The notes: generated by a model from the sequence alone, not told the origin. A stretch of 64,000 nt of DNA from Caballeronia sp. GAFFF1 (GCF_023630705.1 NZ_JALQEM010000012.1:62001-126000); one strand, 5' to 3'. Positions 37,358 to 45,558 are shown, numbered from the stretch's first letter. A program made the numbers and translations.

Positions 37358-38644
37358 CTAGAACGCGTAGTACGGCCCGTTGCCCGCTGGCGTCGCGCGG
37401 CCTTCGAGCGCGGTGAACACGCGTCGGCCGTAGAAGAACGGCAGGCCCCAGTCGAAGAAGCCGCTCGCGGGCCCCGCCAGATTGCTGAACGCGTTATTGC
37501 CGCTCGACAGAAGCGTCGTCGATTTAGCGACGGAAAACGACACGCCAGCCGATGCGCCGGTCGCGGAACTGAGCGTCGCGTTCAGCGATTGCGTCGTGCC
37601 CGGGCAGTACCAGACGCCGCACGACGTGAGCGTGGTCGAAGGGAAGAAGAGGCCGTTCGATCCGCTGTCGATGAAGCTCGAACCGTAGTCGCTGCCGCCG
37701 AAGTTCGTCGAGACGTAACCGGTGATGGAGTTGGATTTGAGCACCGTCGCCGAGCCCAACAAGTTATTCGCCTGCGATCCGATGCCGAAGGTCATCGTTC
37801 CCGCGACTGTGGACGCGCCTTCGGGCGGCACGGCCGGCAGTTCGATCAGCACGCCGTTGTTGTCGGTGGAAAAGCGCGCGACCGGATTCGTCACCTGCTG
37901 CGCGACCGCGACCGTGCTCGCCGAACACGCCGTCGACGTGCAGTTGTAGTACCAGCGCGGCATCGCGGATGCCGCGCAACCGCCGCCGCAATCGGCGGTA
38001 AACGGCCCAACGCCCAGAATGCCGTTGCCGCGCAGGTTCGACGCGGTGAGCATCGGCAGACCGGACTGGCTGCAATCCGTGGCGGCGGCGGGCACGGCGG
38101 AGTCCGCGATCAACTGAACGGAGATCGCGCTCGCCACCTGTCCGGCGAGCCGCACGTCGGCCTGACGGACCGAGCCCCACGTGTAGCCGGAGCCGAAGAC
38201 CGCGCATTCCGCGACGGCCGAATTGGCCGCGTTGCCTCCGACGAGCGGCAGCGCAATGGACGGAGCGAGCGCGGACGCGAGCACCCGCAGCCCCTGCGAT
38301 CCGGTATCGACCTGAATGTTGTCGATGGTCTGGCACGTGTTCGTGCCCGGCACGCACAGCGTGACGCTCGTTTGCAGCATGTTGCGCGTGCCGGTGACGG
38401 TTCGCGTGACCTGAATCGGCTGCACGTTGGGCGTCGTGGATTGCACGACGACGTTGCTCGCCGCGCCCGGTGAACTGGCGGCGACCGGGGCGCTTGCCGG
38501 TGCCGGCGTGCTCGCCGCCGTGGGCGCGCTCGCGGCCGATGGCGCGGGCGGCGAAGCGGTGGTGCTTCCCGAGCCGCCGCCGCATGCATGAAGCAGCACG
38601 CAAAGGCCGACCACGGGTAGACGAAAGAGCGTGCGGATAGTCAT
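37358..38644 (-). CDS. DUF3443 family lipoprotein with pepsin-like aspartic protease motifs
   Basis: A 428-residue protein from ATG 38644. Residues 1-21 are a lipoprotein signal ending in LLHAC (C21), followed by GGGSGS and an Ala/Ser/Pro linker to about 62. The body matches the DUF3443 family of Burkholderiales. Its motifs resemble pepsin-type aspartic proteases in order and spacing: D113-T-G-S, a flap-like GYTWGSVRQADVRLAGQ with Y154, GNGILGVGPF at 207-216, and D326-S-G-S. The catalytic Asp-to-Asp distance is 213 (183 in pepsin). Several paired cysteines fit an exported protein. Protease activity is my inference; the family is officially of unknown function. It starts 17 bases after the DUF2844 stop, so the two form an operon. 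Confidence 0.85.
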   Translation of the reverse strand: MTIRTLFRLPVVGLCVLLHACGGGSGSTTASPPAPSAASAPTAASTPAPASAPVAASSPGAASNVVVQSTTPNVQPIQVTRTVTGTRNMLQTSVTLCVPGTNTCQTIDNIQVDTGSQGLRVLASALAPSIALPLVGGNAANSAVAECAVFGSGYTWGSVRQADVRLAGQVASAISVQLIADSAVPAAATDCSQSGLPMLTASNLRGNGILGVGPFTADCGGGCAASAMPRWYYNCTSTACSASTVAVAQQVTNPVARFSTDNNGVLIELPAVPPEGASTVAGTMTFGIGSQANNLLGSATVLKSNSITGYVSTNFGGSDYGSSFIDSGSNGLFFPSTTLTSCGVWYCPGTTQSLNATLSSATGASAGVSFSVAKSTTLLSSGNNAFSNLAGPASGFFDWGLPFFYGRRVFTALEGRATPAGNGPYYAF

Positions 38645-38661
38645 GGCAGGTCTCTCGCGCG

Positions 38662-39120
38662 TTATTGAATATCCGCCGCCGACACGCCCGCCGGCAAGGC
38701 GCTGGCGAGCCACGCGCGCCCGCTGAACTGGCGCAGACGGGTGCGATTCTCGACGATCAGGTTCCCGTCCGCGACGCGCGCCGTGTGCAGGCCGGCATCG
38801 CCCGCCGTCGCGCGCGCGCCCTCGCGAAAGCGCGGAAAGTACGCGCCGAGCAGCGCCTCGACGTTCGGCATCGCGGGTCCGCGCCACGACACGGCGTAGA
38901 CGGTGCCAGCCGGATCGACGTATTCGCGTACCACGATCCCGTGTGCGTCGGTCGTCTCGCGATAGGTCAGCAGGCCGCTTTGCGCCCGGTGAACCACCGC
39001 GCCGTCCGAAGCGTCCGGCGCCCGTTTCGTGGCGCCGAGCTGCCCGTGGCAGGGCGCGCTGGCGCCGAGCGCGAGGCAAACCGCGGCGAGAAGGTACTGA
39101 GGATGTCTTATGTTTCGCAT
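38662..39120 (-). CDS. DUF2844 family exported protein
   Basis: A 152-residue protein. MRNIRHPQYLLAAVCLALGASAPCHG is an export signal. The mature part shows YRETTDAHGIVVREYVDPAGTVYAVSWRGPAMPNVEALLGAYFPRF, the hallmark block of DUF2844, and VENRTRLRQFSGRAWLASALPAGVSAADIQ at the end. The function is unknown. The gene lies directly upstream of the DUF3443 lipoprotein on the same strand. I know the two families as frequent neighbours in Burkholderiales, which suggests a shared task at the cell envelope. Confidence 0.85.
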   Translation of the reverse strand: MRNIRHPQYLLAAVCLALGASAPCHGQLGATKRAPDASDGAVVHRAQSGLLTYRETTDAHGIVVREYVDPAGTVYAVSWRGPAMPNVEALLGAYFPRFREGARATAGDAGLHTARVADGNLIVENRTRLRQFSGRAWLASALPAGVSAADIQ

Positions 39121-39278
39121 CGTTCTCTCGATTGGTATAGGAGCAGTCCTATTTTTGAAATCGAATTTTAAGATGAATGCGAAGGCGGGCGATATGGGAG
39201 CGAGACAGCCCGTACAAGCGGTGAAGAAAGGCGATTAGCGCCGCAGAAACAAGAGGTTGCGAAAACTGTCAGGGCGCA

Positions 39279-39306
39279 TTGACGAATTGCGTGAGTGTCA
39301 TAAATT
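39279..39306 (+). promoter_or_regulatory. possible sigma-70 promoter
   Basis: TTGACG (39279-39284) and TAAATT (39301-39306) are 16 bases apart in an AT-rich stretch. It is 235 bases before bamC, so it would give a long leader; its role is uncertain. Confidence 0.4.
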
Positions 39307-39458
39307 GTCAAATGTGTGCCGGAGCGGTCTAATTAGTCATGGCGCTCGACGCAACCTTCGGGCGGCTTTTCCATGGACGGCGGTCCGCAATGCGATGCGT
39401 GCGCCGGACGGAGCGCAGCGACCGCCAAGCGCCCTCGACGGGCCGCTCACGCCTCTTT

Positions 39459-39488
39459 TTGCACGGGGCTGCGCCGGACCGGTAAAAT
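39459..39488 (+). promoter_or_regulatory. probable bamC promoter
   Basis: TTGCAC (39459-39464) and TAAAAT (39483-39488) are separated by 18 bases. The -10 box lies about 50 bases before the bamC ATG, a fitting leader length. Confidence 0.6.
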
Positions 39489-39540
39489 GCTGGGTTGATC
39501 CACGGACGACCCCGTGGCGTAGCGGAAGGACTTTCCAGAC

Positions 39541-40743
39541 ATGACAGATTTTCGTGTAACGAAGCGGATGGCTGCGCTTTTCGCGGTGGCCGGAATCGTG
39601 GCGGGTTGCGGCACTTCTTCGCCCACCGCGATCAACTACAAGAGCGACCAACGCTCGAAGCAATCGTCGCTTGCCGTTCCGCCGAACCTTCTCGACGAAG
39701 CCGTCGACCAGCGGTCCCTGCCGCCGCAAGGCGGGCAGGCGTCGCTTTCGGATCTCCAGCAGGTTCAGAAAGTTGCGCCGAGCGCGCCCACGGTGGTGCC
39801 GCCGGTTTCCGGCATGCGCATCCAGCGCGACGGCGCACAGCGCTGGCTCGTCATCGACAGCAAATCGCCCGATCAGGTCTGGCCGCAAATCCGCCGCTTC
39901 TGGCAGGAGCAGGGCTTCCTGCTAGTCGTGGATTCGCGCGACAAGGGCGTGATGGAAACCGACTGGAACGAAACCCATCCGCAGATTTCCGACGGCCTCA
40001 TCCGCGACACGCTCGCCAAAGCCACCGGCAACTCGTATGTGACGGCCGAGCGCAACAAGTACCGCACGCGTCTCGAAGCCGCATCGAACGGCGGCACGTA
40101 CGTGTTCATCAGCCAGAAGGGCATGCGCGAGGCGCTGACCGGCGTGAACAACGACACGAGCCAGTGGCAGGCGCGTCCGAACGATCCCGCGCTCGAGAAC
40201 GAATACCTGAAGCGGCTGATGTCTTCGCTCGCAATCGCTGATTCTCGCCAGGCGGCGGGTGTGGCGAGCGCAGGCGACACAGCCGCATCCGCGAACGCGC
40301 AGCCCGCGAAGGGCGGCGACAGCAAGGCGGCCGCCACGGCCGCGCAGAACGTCGCGAACGCCGGCAATAGCCCGATTCGCAACGAGACCGTGCCGCAGGC
40401 CGAGTCCGCGCAACTCACGTTGCCCGAAGCGTACGACCGCGCGTGGCTGCGCGTGGGCATGGCGCTCGACCGGGCGAACTTCACGGTGGACGACCGCGAT
40501 CGGGCGCGCGGCGTCTACTTCGTGCGGTATGCCGACCCGAACGACAAGTCTGCGCGCGAGCAAGGCTTCTGGAGCCAGGTCTTCCACGGCCGCAAGGAAA
40601 TCGCCGTGAAGCAGTATCAGGTCAACGTACGCGCCATTACCGAAGGCGAGACGCGCGTGGCAATCGTCGACGACAAAGGCCAGGTGGATTCATCTCCGCA
40701 AGCGCGGCAGATCATGGCGCTGCTGGCGGGTCAGATCAGCTGA
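39541..40743 (+). CDS. bamC: outer membrane assembly lipoprotein BamC (NlpB)
   Basis: A 400-residue protein. The signal FAVAGIVAGCGTSSP gives the lipobox cysteine C23. Then come the unstructured SDQRSKQSSLAVPPNLL segment, which in E. coli contacts BamD, and two helix-grip-like domains: RWLVIDSKSPDQVWPQIRRFWQEQGFLLVVDSRDKGVMETDW (about 100-225) and LPEAYDRAWLRVGMALDRANFTVDDRDRARGVYFVRYAD (about 295-400). An Ala-rich linker lies between. BamC is an accessory part of the outer-membrane protein insertion machine. In E. coli it follows dapA; here no dapA is adjacent. Confidence 0.9.
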   Translation: MTDFRVTKRMAALFAVAGIVAGCGTSSPTAINYKSDQRSKQSSLAVPPNLLDEAVDQRSLPPQGGQASLSDLQQVQKVAPSAPTVVPPVSGMRIQRDGAQRWLVIDSKSPDQVWPQIRRFWQEQGFLLVVDSRDKGVMETDWNETHPQISDGLIRDTLAKATGNSYVTAERNKYRTRLEAASNGGTYVFISQKGMREALTGVNNDTSQWQARPNDPALENEYLKRLMSSLAIADSRQAAGVASAGDTAASANAQPAKGGDSKAAATAAQNVANAGNSPIRNETVPQAESAQLTLPEAYDRAWLRVGMALDRANFTVDDRDRARGVYFVRYADPNDKSAREQGFWSQVFHGRKEIAVKQYQVNVRAITEGETRVAIVDDKGQVDSSPQARQIMALLAGQIS

Positions 40744-40780
40744 CTCGGCGTCTGAAGCGCACTGGTCGCTCGGTGCTAAG

Positions 40781-40811
40781 AAAACCGCTTCTTCACGAGG
40801 CGGTTTTTTTT
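40781..40811 (+). terminator. terminator after bamC
   Basis: AAAACCGC (40781-40788) pairs with GCGGTTTT (around 40799-40806), with two further weak pairs near the loop, and eight T residues in total. It lies 40 bases after the bamC stop. Confidence 0.82.
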
Positions 40812-40946
40812 CGCCACGCACAAAGGCGAATGGCAAACTCTAGCGCTGATTGCAAAGTGCGCCGCCAGACGAATAGCGTGCGAAGCAGACGCTTATATTG
40901 CGCAGAGGATTCTTTTCATCGCGCAATGTGCGCAATAGCTTATAAA

Positions 40947-41133
40947 AAAATGCCAGGGGACAGTACATTGCGTCCATGGCGTGAATGACACACCGCACCG
41001 CTCAAACCGGCAGCACAAGCCCGCAACAAGCCAACAGATAACGGCTCGCCGCACGCGAGCCCCGATGGCCCCGTCGCCTATCCTCGTAGGGCGACGGCTT
41101 TTGCCCGCGTTCCACCCGGAACGCGGGTTTTTT
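40947..41133 (+). ncRNA. candidate small RNA with three tandem hairpins
   Basis: Three stem-loops follow each other on the plus strand. GGCTCGC (41043-41049) pairs with GCGAGCC (41055-41061). CCGTCGCC (41071-41078) pairs with GGCGACGG (41090-41097) and is followed by four T. CCCGCGTTCC (41104-41113) pairs with GGAACGCGGG (41118-41127) and is followed by six T. The bamC terminator closes the transcript before it, so an independent RNA is implied. The 5' end is a guess from a TATAAA at 40941-40946 with a weak -35. No known RNA family was recognised. Confidence 0.4.
41104..41133 (+). terminator. strong terminator ending the candidate small RNA
   Basis: A perfect 10-bp stem, CCCGCGTTCC/GGAACGCGGG, with a four-base loop and six T. 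It lies 90 bases before the ABM gene and cannot belong to bamC, which has its own terminator. Confidence 0.88.
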
Positions 41134-41223
41134 CTTTGCGCGATTAAATCGTTTTCGGCGCGTTTCACGACACGCGTTTATGCTTCGCTTTTAATCGTTC
41201 AGCGAAGACAGGAGAAAAAGCGT

Positions 41224-41514
41224 ATGTCAGAAGTCGCCGTGGTCGCCATTTTTATCGCCAAGCCGGGAAAAGAAGAAGAGTTGCGGCAAGTGCTCGAAGC
41301 CAACGTCGAACCAACGCGCCAGGAACGCGGCGCGCTTCAGTACGATCTGCATCGCGACATCAAGGAGCCGCGCCGCTTTATCTTCGTCGAACGTTGGGAG
41401 AGCGAAGCCGCGCTCGCGGACCACGGCCAGACGCCGCACATTCAGGCGTTCAGAGCCAAGTCGCCGGAACTGTGCGAACACGGCGAAGTGCACGTCGCGA
41501 GCAAGCTGCTCTGA
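41224..41514 (+). CDS. antibiotic biosynthesis monooxygenase (ABM) domain protein
   Basis: A 96-residue protein from ATG 41224. EVAVVAIFIAKPGKEEELRQVLEANVEPTRQERGALQYDLHRDIKEPRRFIFVERWESEAALADHGQTPHIQAF is a single dimeric alpha/beta-barrel ABM domain of the YgiN type, with the R-x-E-x-G-x-x-x-Y-D pattern. Members act as quinol monooxygenases or have no known substrate. A GAGAAAAAG site precedes the start. It converges on the small unknown gene at 41524. Confidence 0.85.
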   Translation: MSEVAVVAIFIAKPGKEEELRQVLEANVEPTRQERGALQYDLHRDIKEPRRFIFVERWESEAALADHGQTPHIQAFRAKSPELCEHGEVHVASKLL

Positions 41515-41523
41515 AGCCAGGCA

Positions 41524-41784
41524 TCAGTGCGTTTCGTGCGGGACGTCGAGGATCAGGATGATGGTCCAGTCCGCTTCGCCGTCATGGTGATACTGACGTT
41601 CCGCCACGATAAACGGCTGTTGCTTGCCTGTCGGCCCGAGGAACAGTACATCGCCTTCCATCGGCAGGCATTCGACCGGCGGCAGCGCCAGAAACGCGTC
41701 TTTGTTGGCGTTGCGCGGCATCAGTTTCTCGATCTTGCGCGATGCCGCGTCCGTCCATTCGATATCGAGTTGGATATTGCTCAT
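41524..41784 (-). CDS. small conserved hypothetical protein
   Basis: An 86-residue protein with ordinary composition: MSNIQLDIEWTDAASRKIEKLMPRNANKDAFLALPPVECLPMEGDVLFLGPTGKQQPFIVAERQYHHDGEADWTIILILDVP. The pattern of alternating hydrophobic strands and the VAERQYHHDGEADWTIILILD end suggest a small beta-rich fold. I do not recognise a named family. It ends nine bases from the convergent ABM gene stop. Confidence 0.75.
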   Translation of the reverse strand: MSNIQLDIEWTDAASRKIEKLMPRNANKDAFLALPPVECLPMEGDVLFLGPTGKQQPFIVAERQYHHDGEADWTIILILDVPHETH

Positions 41785-41877
41785 GCTGTCGTTCGCACCG
41801 GAGTGCGCTCCACGGTTGAATCGTTAAAAAAGACGATGCGCAATGTAGCACACGCCATGCGTTCCCCGTGATGTGCG

Positions 41878-41912
41878 AACGGCCCGCGGGCGTGAACCCG
41901 CGGGCCGTTTTT
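41878..41912 (+). terminator. hairpin between the small hypothetical gene and aceB
   Basis: AACGGCCCGCGGG (41878-41890) pairs perfectly over 13 bases with CCCGCGGGCCGTT (41897-41909) and runs into five T on the plus strand. No plus-strand gene ends nearby. On the minus strand it lies 25 bases after the aceB stop but has only TT, so it may be aceB's terminator in a weaker form. Confidence 0.65.
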
Positions 41913-41937
41913 CATGCGGCGATAAGGGACGCGCGTT

Positions 41938-43548
41938 TCAGATTTCTTCGTACAGCGGCAACGTGAGAAATTCAGTGAACTGGTCGGACGTCGACATCGT
42001 TTCGAAGATCTTCGCGGCGCGCTCATACGGCTTCGTATCGCTGCTCGCGCCGCCGACGCTTTGCTTCACCTTCTCCAGTTCGTCGATGATGATCTCGCGC
42101 ACCATCGCCGCCGTGACCTTGCGGCCGTCTTCGAGCTTGCCCTTCGGCGAGCGAATCCACTGCCACACTTGCGAGCGCGAAATCTCCGCCGTGGCGGCGT
42201 CCTCCATCAGATTGTGAATCGGCACGCAGCCATTGCCCGCGAGCCACGATCCGAGGTAATGGATGCCGACGTTCACGTTGTTGCGCAGGCCCGCTTCGGT
42301 GATCGGCGCTTCCGGGCGGAAATCGAGCAGATCGTGCGCGGTCACTTGCACATCGGGGCGCTGCTTGTCGATCTGGTTCGGCTTGTCGCCGAGCACCTTG
42401 ACGAACTCTTCCATCGCGACCGGCACGAGCCCCGGGTGCGCGACCCAGCCGCCGTCGTAGCCGTCGGTGGCGTCGCGCGCCTTGTCGGAGCGCACGCCGC
42501 CCATCGCCTTGTCGTTCGCGGCGGGATCGTTCTTGATCGGAATCAAGGCGGACATGCCGCCGATGGCAGGCGCGTTGCGCTTGTGGCACGTCTTCAGCAA
42601 TTCGAGTGCATAGGCGCGCATGAAGGGCACGGTCATCGTGATCTGCGAACGGTCCGCGAGGCAGAAGTTCGGATCGTTCTTGAACTTCTTGATGGCCGAA
42701 AAGATGTAGTCCCAGCGGCCGGCGTTCAGGCCGGAGCTATGTTCGCGCAGCTCGTAGAGAATCTCGTCCATTTCGAACGCGGCGAGAATCGTCTCCACGA
42801 GCACCGTCGCGCGGATCGTGCCGCGCGGAATGCCGACGCCTTCCTGCGCCGCGATAAAAATGTCGTTCCACAGACGCGCTTCGAGATGGCTTTCCATCTT
42901 CGGCAGATAGAAGTACGGGCCGCTGCCGCGAGCGATCAGTTCCTTCGCGTTGTGGAAGAGATAAAGCGCGAAGTCGAAGATGCCGCCCGACACGCGCTGG
43001 CCGTCGACGCTCACGTGCTTTTCGTCGAGATGCCAGCCGCGCGGACGCACGATCAGCGTCGCGATCTTGTCGTTGAGCGTGTACGACTTGCCGTTCTGCT
43101 CGAGCGTGATCGTCCGGCGCACGGCTTCTTTCAGGTTGATCTGGCCGACGATCTGGTTGTCCCACGCGGGCGCGTTCGAATCCTCGAAGTCGGTCATGTA
43201 GGAATCCGCGCCGGAGTTGAGCGCGTTGATGATCATCTTGCGCTCGACCGGGCCGGTTATTTCGACGCGCCGGCACTGCAGATCCTTCGGCAGCGGCGCG
43301 ACGGTCCAGTCGCCTTCGCGGATCGCCTTCGTTTCTTCGAGAAATCCGGGGCGCTCGCCTGCGTCGAGGCGCTTGGTGCGCTCCACGCGCGCGGCGAGCA
43401 GTTCCTGACGGCGCGGCTCGAACCGGCGATGCAGCATCGCGACGAACGCGAGCGCCTCGGGCGTCAGAATGGCTTCGAAGCCGGGCTTGATCTCAGCCGA
43501 AATGGCCATGCCTTCCGGCAACGCGAGCGGGTTCGAAGGGTGCGTCAT
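41938..43548 (-). CDS. aceB: malate synthase A
   Basis: A 536-residue protein of the A-type malate synthase length, with AAGGAG before the ATG. It condenses glyoxylate and acetyl-CoA to malate in the glyoxylate shunt. Typical segments are [43 protein letters not shown] (with catalytic Asp/Glu), [62 protein letters not shown] and [38 protein letters not shown]. The haloacid dehalogenase gene lies 42 bases upstream on the same strand. Its partner aceA is 2.5 kb away. Confidence 0.96.
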   Translation of the reverse strand: MTHPSNPLALPEGMAISAEIKPGFEAILTPEALAFVAMLHRRFEPRRQELLAARVERTKRLDAGERPGFLEETKAIREGDWTVAPLPKDLQCRRVEITGPVERKMIINALNSGADSYMTDFEDSNAPAWDNQIVGQINLKEAVRRTITLEQNGKSYTLNDKIATLIVRPRGWHLDEKHVSVDGQRVSGGIFDFALYLFHNAKELIARGSGPYFYLPKMESHLEARLWNDIFIAAQEGVGIPRGTIRATVLVETILAAFEMDEILYELREHSSGLNAGRWDYIFSAIKKFKNDPNFCLADRSQITMTVPFMRAYALELLKTCHKRNAPAIGGMSALIPIKNDPAANDKAMGGVRSDKARDATDGYDGGWVAHPGLVPVAMEEFVKVLGDKPNQIDKQRPDVQVTAHDLLDFRPEAPITEAGLRNNVNVGIHYLGSWLAGNGCVPIHNLMEDAATAEISRSQVWQWIRSPKGKLEDGRKVTAAMVREIIIDELEKVKQSVGGASSDTKPYERAAKIFETMSTSDQFTEFLTLPLYEEI

Positions 43549-43590
43549 GTGTTTTCTCCTTGGTCGGTCAGACGGTTTTGCTTTTGGGTT

Positions 43591-44415
43591 CTACGGTTTT
43601 TGCGATGACGAGCGCTTTCGCGCGCCCGCGCGATCGGCGGCGAGGGGAATAGACTGCTGCGCGCAACCCCCTTCGATGAACGCGACGAGTTCGTTCATGC
43701 CGCGCCCCATCCCGCGCGGCGCGACGCCGAGTTCCTCGACCGGCAAGCTCGCGCGATCCAGCCAGAACGTGGTGTAGCCGAACCACGTCGCGCCGGCGAT
43801 ATCCCATCCGTTGGATGAGACGAACACGATCTCGCGCGCCGCCGCGCCGAACGCTTGCAGCCCGAGTTCATAGGCAGCGGCGGCCGGCTTGAACGCCCGC
43901 ACGGGCTCGACCGACAACACGTGCTCGAAGAAGCCCGCCATGCCGGCGCTTTTGACGGCAATGTCGAGCATCGGCGGATTGCCGTTCGACAGAATCGCGA
44001 GCGGCAGACCGTGGCGTTCGCGCAGCGTTTTGAGCGCGGGCAGCGTGTCGGGAAATGCGGACAGGCAGGCGTATTCGTCCATCAGGCGCTTCTCGGCGGC
44101 GGCCGTGAGCGCGCCCGTCAGGCCGAGGCGCGCGGCTGCGTATCGCAGCGCGTCGATGGTGATGTCCCAGAACGGCGCGTAATGGCTGCCGGACGGATCG
44201 GCCAGGCTGCGTAGCTGCGTGTATTCGATCTGCTTCTGCCGCCAAAGCTGAGACAGCGCTTGCCCGTTGCCGGGAAAAAGCTGCTCGGCGGCAGCGACGA
44301 CCGAATGGACATCGAAGAGCGTGCCGTAAGCGTCGAAGATGACTGCGCGGGGAAGCACAGATGAGGATGAGGACGATGCGTGTGTCGTTGTGGCCGACAT
44401 AGCCGTGCGCTCCAT
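43591..44415 (-). CDS. haloacid dehalogenase, type II (HAD superfamily)
   Basis: A 274-residue protein; ATG 44415 or 44400 (MSATTTHASSSSSS) are both possible. The L-2-haloacid dehalogenase pattern is visible: AVIFDAYGTLFDVHSVVAAAEQLF with the nucleophile aspartate, LAILSNGNPPMLDIAVKSAGM (motif 2), VEPVRAFKPAAAAYELGL with the motif 3 lysine, and VFVSSNGWDIAGATWFGYTTFWLDR. Such enzymes hydrolyse 2-haloacids to hydroxyacids, but the natural substrate may differ. It lies directly upstream of aceB, which would link it to C2 metabolism (for example glycolate from haloacetate), by inference. Confidence 0.88.
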   Translation of the reverse strand: MERTAMSATTTHASSSSSSVLPRAVIFDAYGTLFDVHSVVAAAEQLFPGNGQALSQLWRQKQIEYTQLRSLADPSGSHYAPFWDITIDALRYAAARLGLTGALTAAAEKRLMDEYACLSAFPDTLPALKTLRERHGLPLAILSNGNPPMLDIAVKSAGMAGFFEHVLSVEPVRAFKPAAAAYELGLQAFGAAAREIVFVSSNGWDIAGATWFGYTTFWLDRASLPVEELGVAPRGMGRGMNELVAFIEGGCAQQSIPLAADRAGARKRSSSQKP

Positions 44416-44540
44416 GAAGAGGTCGGGGTCGATTTTATTGGTGATCGAACGGGTGGAAAAAGGCCGGCCAGATCACTTGATCTTTTACTTTTTCATGCCT
44501 AATCTGTGCGCCAATTCCCCGCATTGACGAGCAAAAGCGC

Positions 44541-45455
44541 ATGGATCGGTTCAAGCAGCTAGAGACGTTCGCCTCCGTCGCGGCGAAAGGTAGTCTTTCG
44601 GCGGCGGCGCAGGCGGAAGGCATCGCGCCGGCCGTCATCGGCAGAAGGCTGGACGCGCTGGAGGAACGGCTCGGCGTGAAGCTGCTCGTGCGCACGACGC
44701 GCAAGATCACGCTCACGTTCGAAGGCTCCGCATTTCTCGAAGACTGTCAGCGCATCATCAACGACATGCAGAACGCGGAGGCAAGCGTGTCGGCGGGCGG
44801 CGTGAAGGCGAGCGGGCACGTGCGCGTGTCCGCGCCCGCGGGCTTCGGACGGCGCCACGTCGCGCCGCTCGTCGCGGCTTTCACGACGCTGCACCCGGAC
44901 GTCTCCGTGAGCCTCGACCTGACGGACCGCATGATCGATCTCGTGAACGAAGGTTTCGATTGCGCGGTGCGGCTCGGCGAGTTGCCGGATTCGTCGCTGG
45001 TGTCGCTCAAGCTGGGCGAGAACCGGCGCGTCTGCGTGGCGTCGCCGGAGTATCTCCAGAAGCGCGGCAAGCCCGCCACGTTGAGCGCGCTCGCCGACCA
45101 CAACTGCCTCGCGCTCGGCGCGTCCGCCAATCAGCAGCGCGGCTGGGTGTTTCAGCAGGACGGCAAGGTCGTGACGATCAAGGTGTCCGGCACGATGGAA
45201 TGCTCGGACGGCGCCGTGCTCCATGAATGGTGTCTGGAAGGGCGCGGCCTCGCGTGGCGATCGTGGTGGGAAGTGGGCGCGGATATCGGCGCAGGAAGGC
45301 TCTTGAGCGTGCTCGACGATTTCGCCGCGCCGCCCATCGGCATTCACGCCGTATTCCCGCAGCGCCGGCACCTGCCGTTGCGGGTGCGGCTGTTTCTCGA
45401 TCTTCTCAAGCATACCTATGCCGCTCCGGGGTACTGGGAAGCGCTCGTTTCGTAA
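44541..45455 (+). CDS. LysR family transcriptional regulator
   Basis: A 304-residue protein. FKQLETFASVAAKGSLSAAAQAEGIAPAVIGRRLDALEERLGVKLLVRTTRKITLTFEGSAFLEDCQRI is the winged helix (residues 1-65), and the effector domain runs from about 90 (GHVRVSAPAGFGRRHVAPLVAAFTTLHPDVSVSLDLTDRMIDLVNEGFDCAVRLGELPDSSLVSLKL). It is divergent from the haloacid dehalogenase gene with 125 bases between the starts, the classical layout for a LysR regulator and its target, so it may control the dehalogenase-aceB pair. Confidence 0.92.
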   Translation: MDRFKQLETFASVAAKGSLSAAAQAEGIAPAVIGRRLDALEERLGVKLLVRTTRKITLTFEGSAFLEDCQRIINDMQNAEASVSAGGVKASGHVRVSAPAGFGRRHVAPLVAAFTTLHPDVSVSLDLTDRMIDLVNEGFDCAVRLGELPDSSLVSLKLGENRRVCVASPEYLQKRGKPATLSALADHNCLALGASANQQRGWVFQQDGKVVTIKVSGTMECSDGAVLHEWCLEGRGLAWRSWWEVGADIGAGRLLSVLDDFAAPPIGIHAVFPQRRHLPLRVRLFLDLLKHTYAAPGYWEALVS

Positions 45456-45558
45456 CGAGACTCGCTACGGATTCCTACTTATCGTTATCTCGACTGCATC
45501 GCCGCGCGGCCGCCTGACTACAATGAAAGCGTGCCCCGCCGTTTCGAAGGAGGACGCC

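Larger units (their letters stand above)
39121..39540. other. intergenic region upstream of DUF2844 and bamC
   Basis: 420 bases between divergent genes. The middle is AT-richer than its surroundings and holds two plus-strand promoter candidates (39279-39306 and 39459-39488). No gene, tRNA or hairpin terminator is evident. The DUF2844 promoter should lie in the first 80 bases, but no good minus-strand pair of boxes was found. Confidence 0.5.
40812..41223. other. gene-free region between bamC and the ABM gene
   Basis: About 410 bases with no supported protein gene. The left part is AT-rich with TATAAA at 40941-40946 and a direct repeat of GCGCAAT at 40921-40927 and 40930-40936. The right part holds three hairpins in a row (see the candidate small RNA). 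The last 90 bases before the ABM start are a leader without clear structure. Confidence 0.5.

Noticed and set aside
39121..39540. A dapA gene before bamC, as in E. coli
   Set aside because: No open frame of suitable length or sequence exists in this interval; it is promoter DNA.
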